Below, one piece after another: positions 5,725-5,734 of a DNA stretch of 5,734 bases; the first letter of the stretch is position 1; each line of letters opens with the position of its first letter. The position numbers and the translations under genes are program-made. Below the pieces are notes generated by a model. The model ran no database searches and was not told the DNA's origin. It saw only the letters and a list, made by a program, of their open reading frames with translations. The stretch comes from Mariprofundaceae bacterium (GTDB lineage: Bacteria; Pseudomonadota; Zetaproteobacteria; Mariprofundales; J009): assembly GCA_015489095.1 (NCBI GenBank), contig WFMN01000232.1, positions 1-5,734 on the forward strand. The letters run 5' to 3'.

Positions 5725-5734
5725 TCACCACCCC
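5721..5734 (+). CDS. Start of a downstream operon gene (product not visible)
   Basis: ATG at 5721 overlaps the kinase stop codon as ATGA, the same 4-nt overlap seen between the two preceding genes, and is preceded by GGAG. Only MITT and part of a Pro codon are visible, so the product cannot be identified. Because the kinase ends in an HPt domain, a response regulator is the most logical neighbour, but this is inference from context only. Confidence 0.55.

Overview
The window is GC-rich DNA with strongly C-ending codons from a Gram-negative bacterium. A TonB-dependent outer-membrane receptor, a secreted periplasmic protein and a BarA-like inner-membrane hybrid kinase together require a double-membraned cell. 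The dGTPase fragment and the REP-like repeats look proteobacterial. I cannot assign a genus or a class from the sequence alone.

Layout. Positions 1-279 (minus strand) hold the N-terminal 93 codons of a dGTP triphosphohydrolase (dgt), which starts at GTG and runs off the left edge. Positions 280-626 are a divergent intergenic region. Its left part has short dyads and no convincing promoter. Its right part (about 483-605) is a composite palindromic repeat: imperfect terminal inverted repeats of the CCACAAAG/CTCTGTGG type enclose two REP-like hairpins in opposite orientation. The first operon gene begins only about 20 bp after this element and has no clear Shine-Dalgarno.

Positions 627-5724 (plus strand) hold three tightly coupled genes. 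They are a 741-aa TonB-dependent receptor, a 173-aa secreted YfiR-family (DUF4154) protein overlapping it by 1 nt (TGATG), and a 784-aa hybrid histidine kinase overlapping that by 4 nt (ATGA). A fourth gene starts at 5721, again with an ATGA overlap and a good ribosome binding site, and leaves the window after four codons.

How the genes may work together. The kinase reads, in order, TM1 - periplasmic CHASE8-like sensor - TM2 - HAMP - HisKA - HATPase_c - REC - HPt. In the known YfiBNR (Tpb) system the periplasmic YfiR represses a CHASE8-HAMP diguanylate cyclase (YfiN), and the outer-membrane protein YfiB relieves this. Here the periplasmic member is kept, the outer-membrane member is replaced by a TonB-dependent receptor, and the GGDEF output is replaced by a four-step phosphorelay kinase. 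The inference is an envelope-spanning signalling pathway in which receptor state passes through the YfiR-like protein to the kinase and then to an external response regulator, perhaps the gene beginning at 5721. The parts are well supported; the wiring is a hypothesis.
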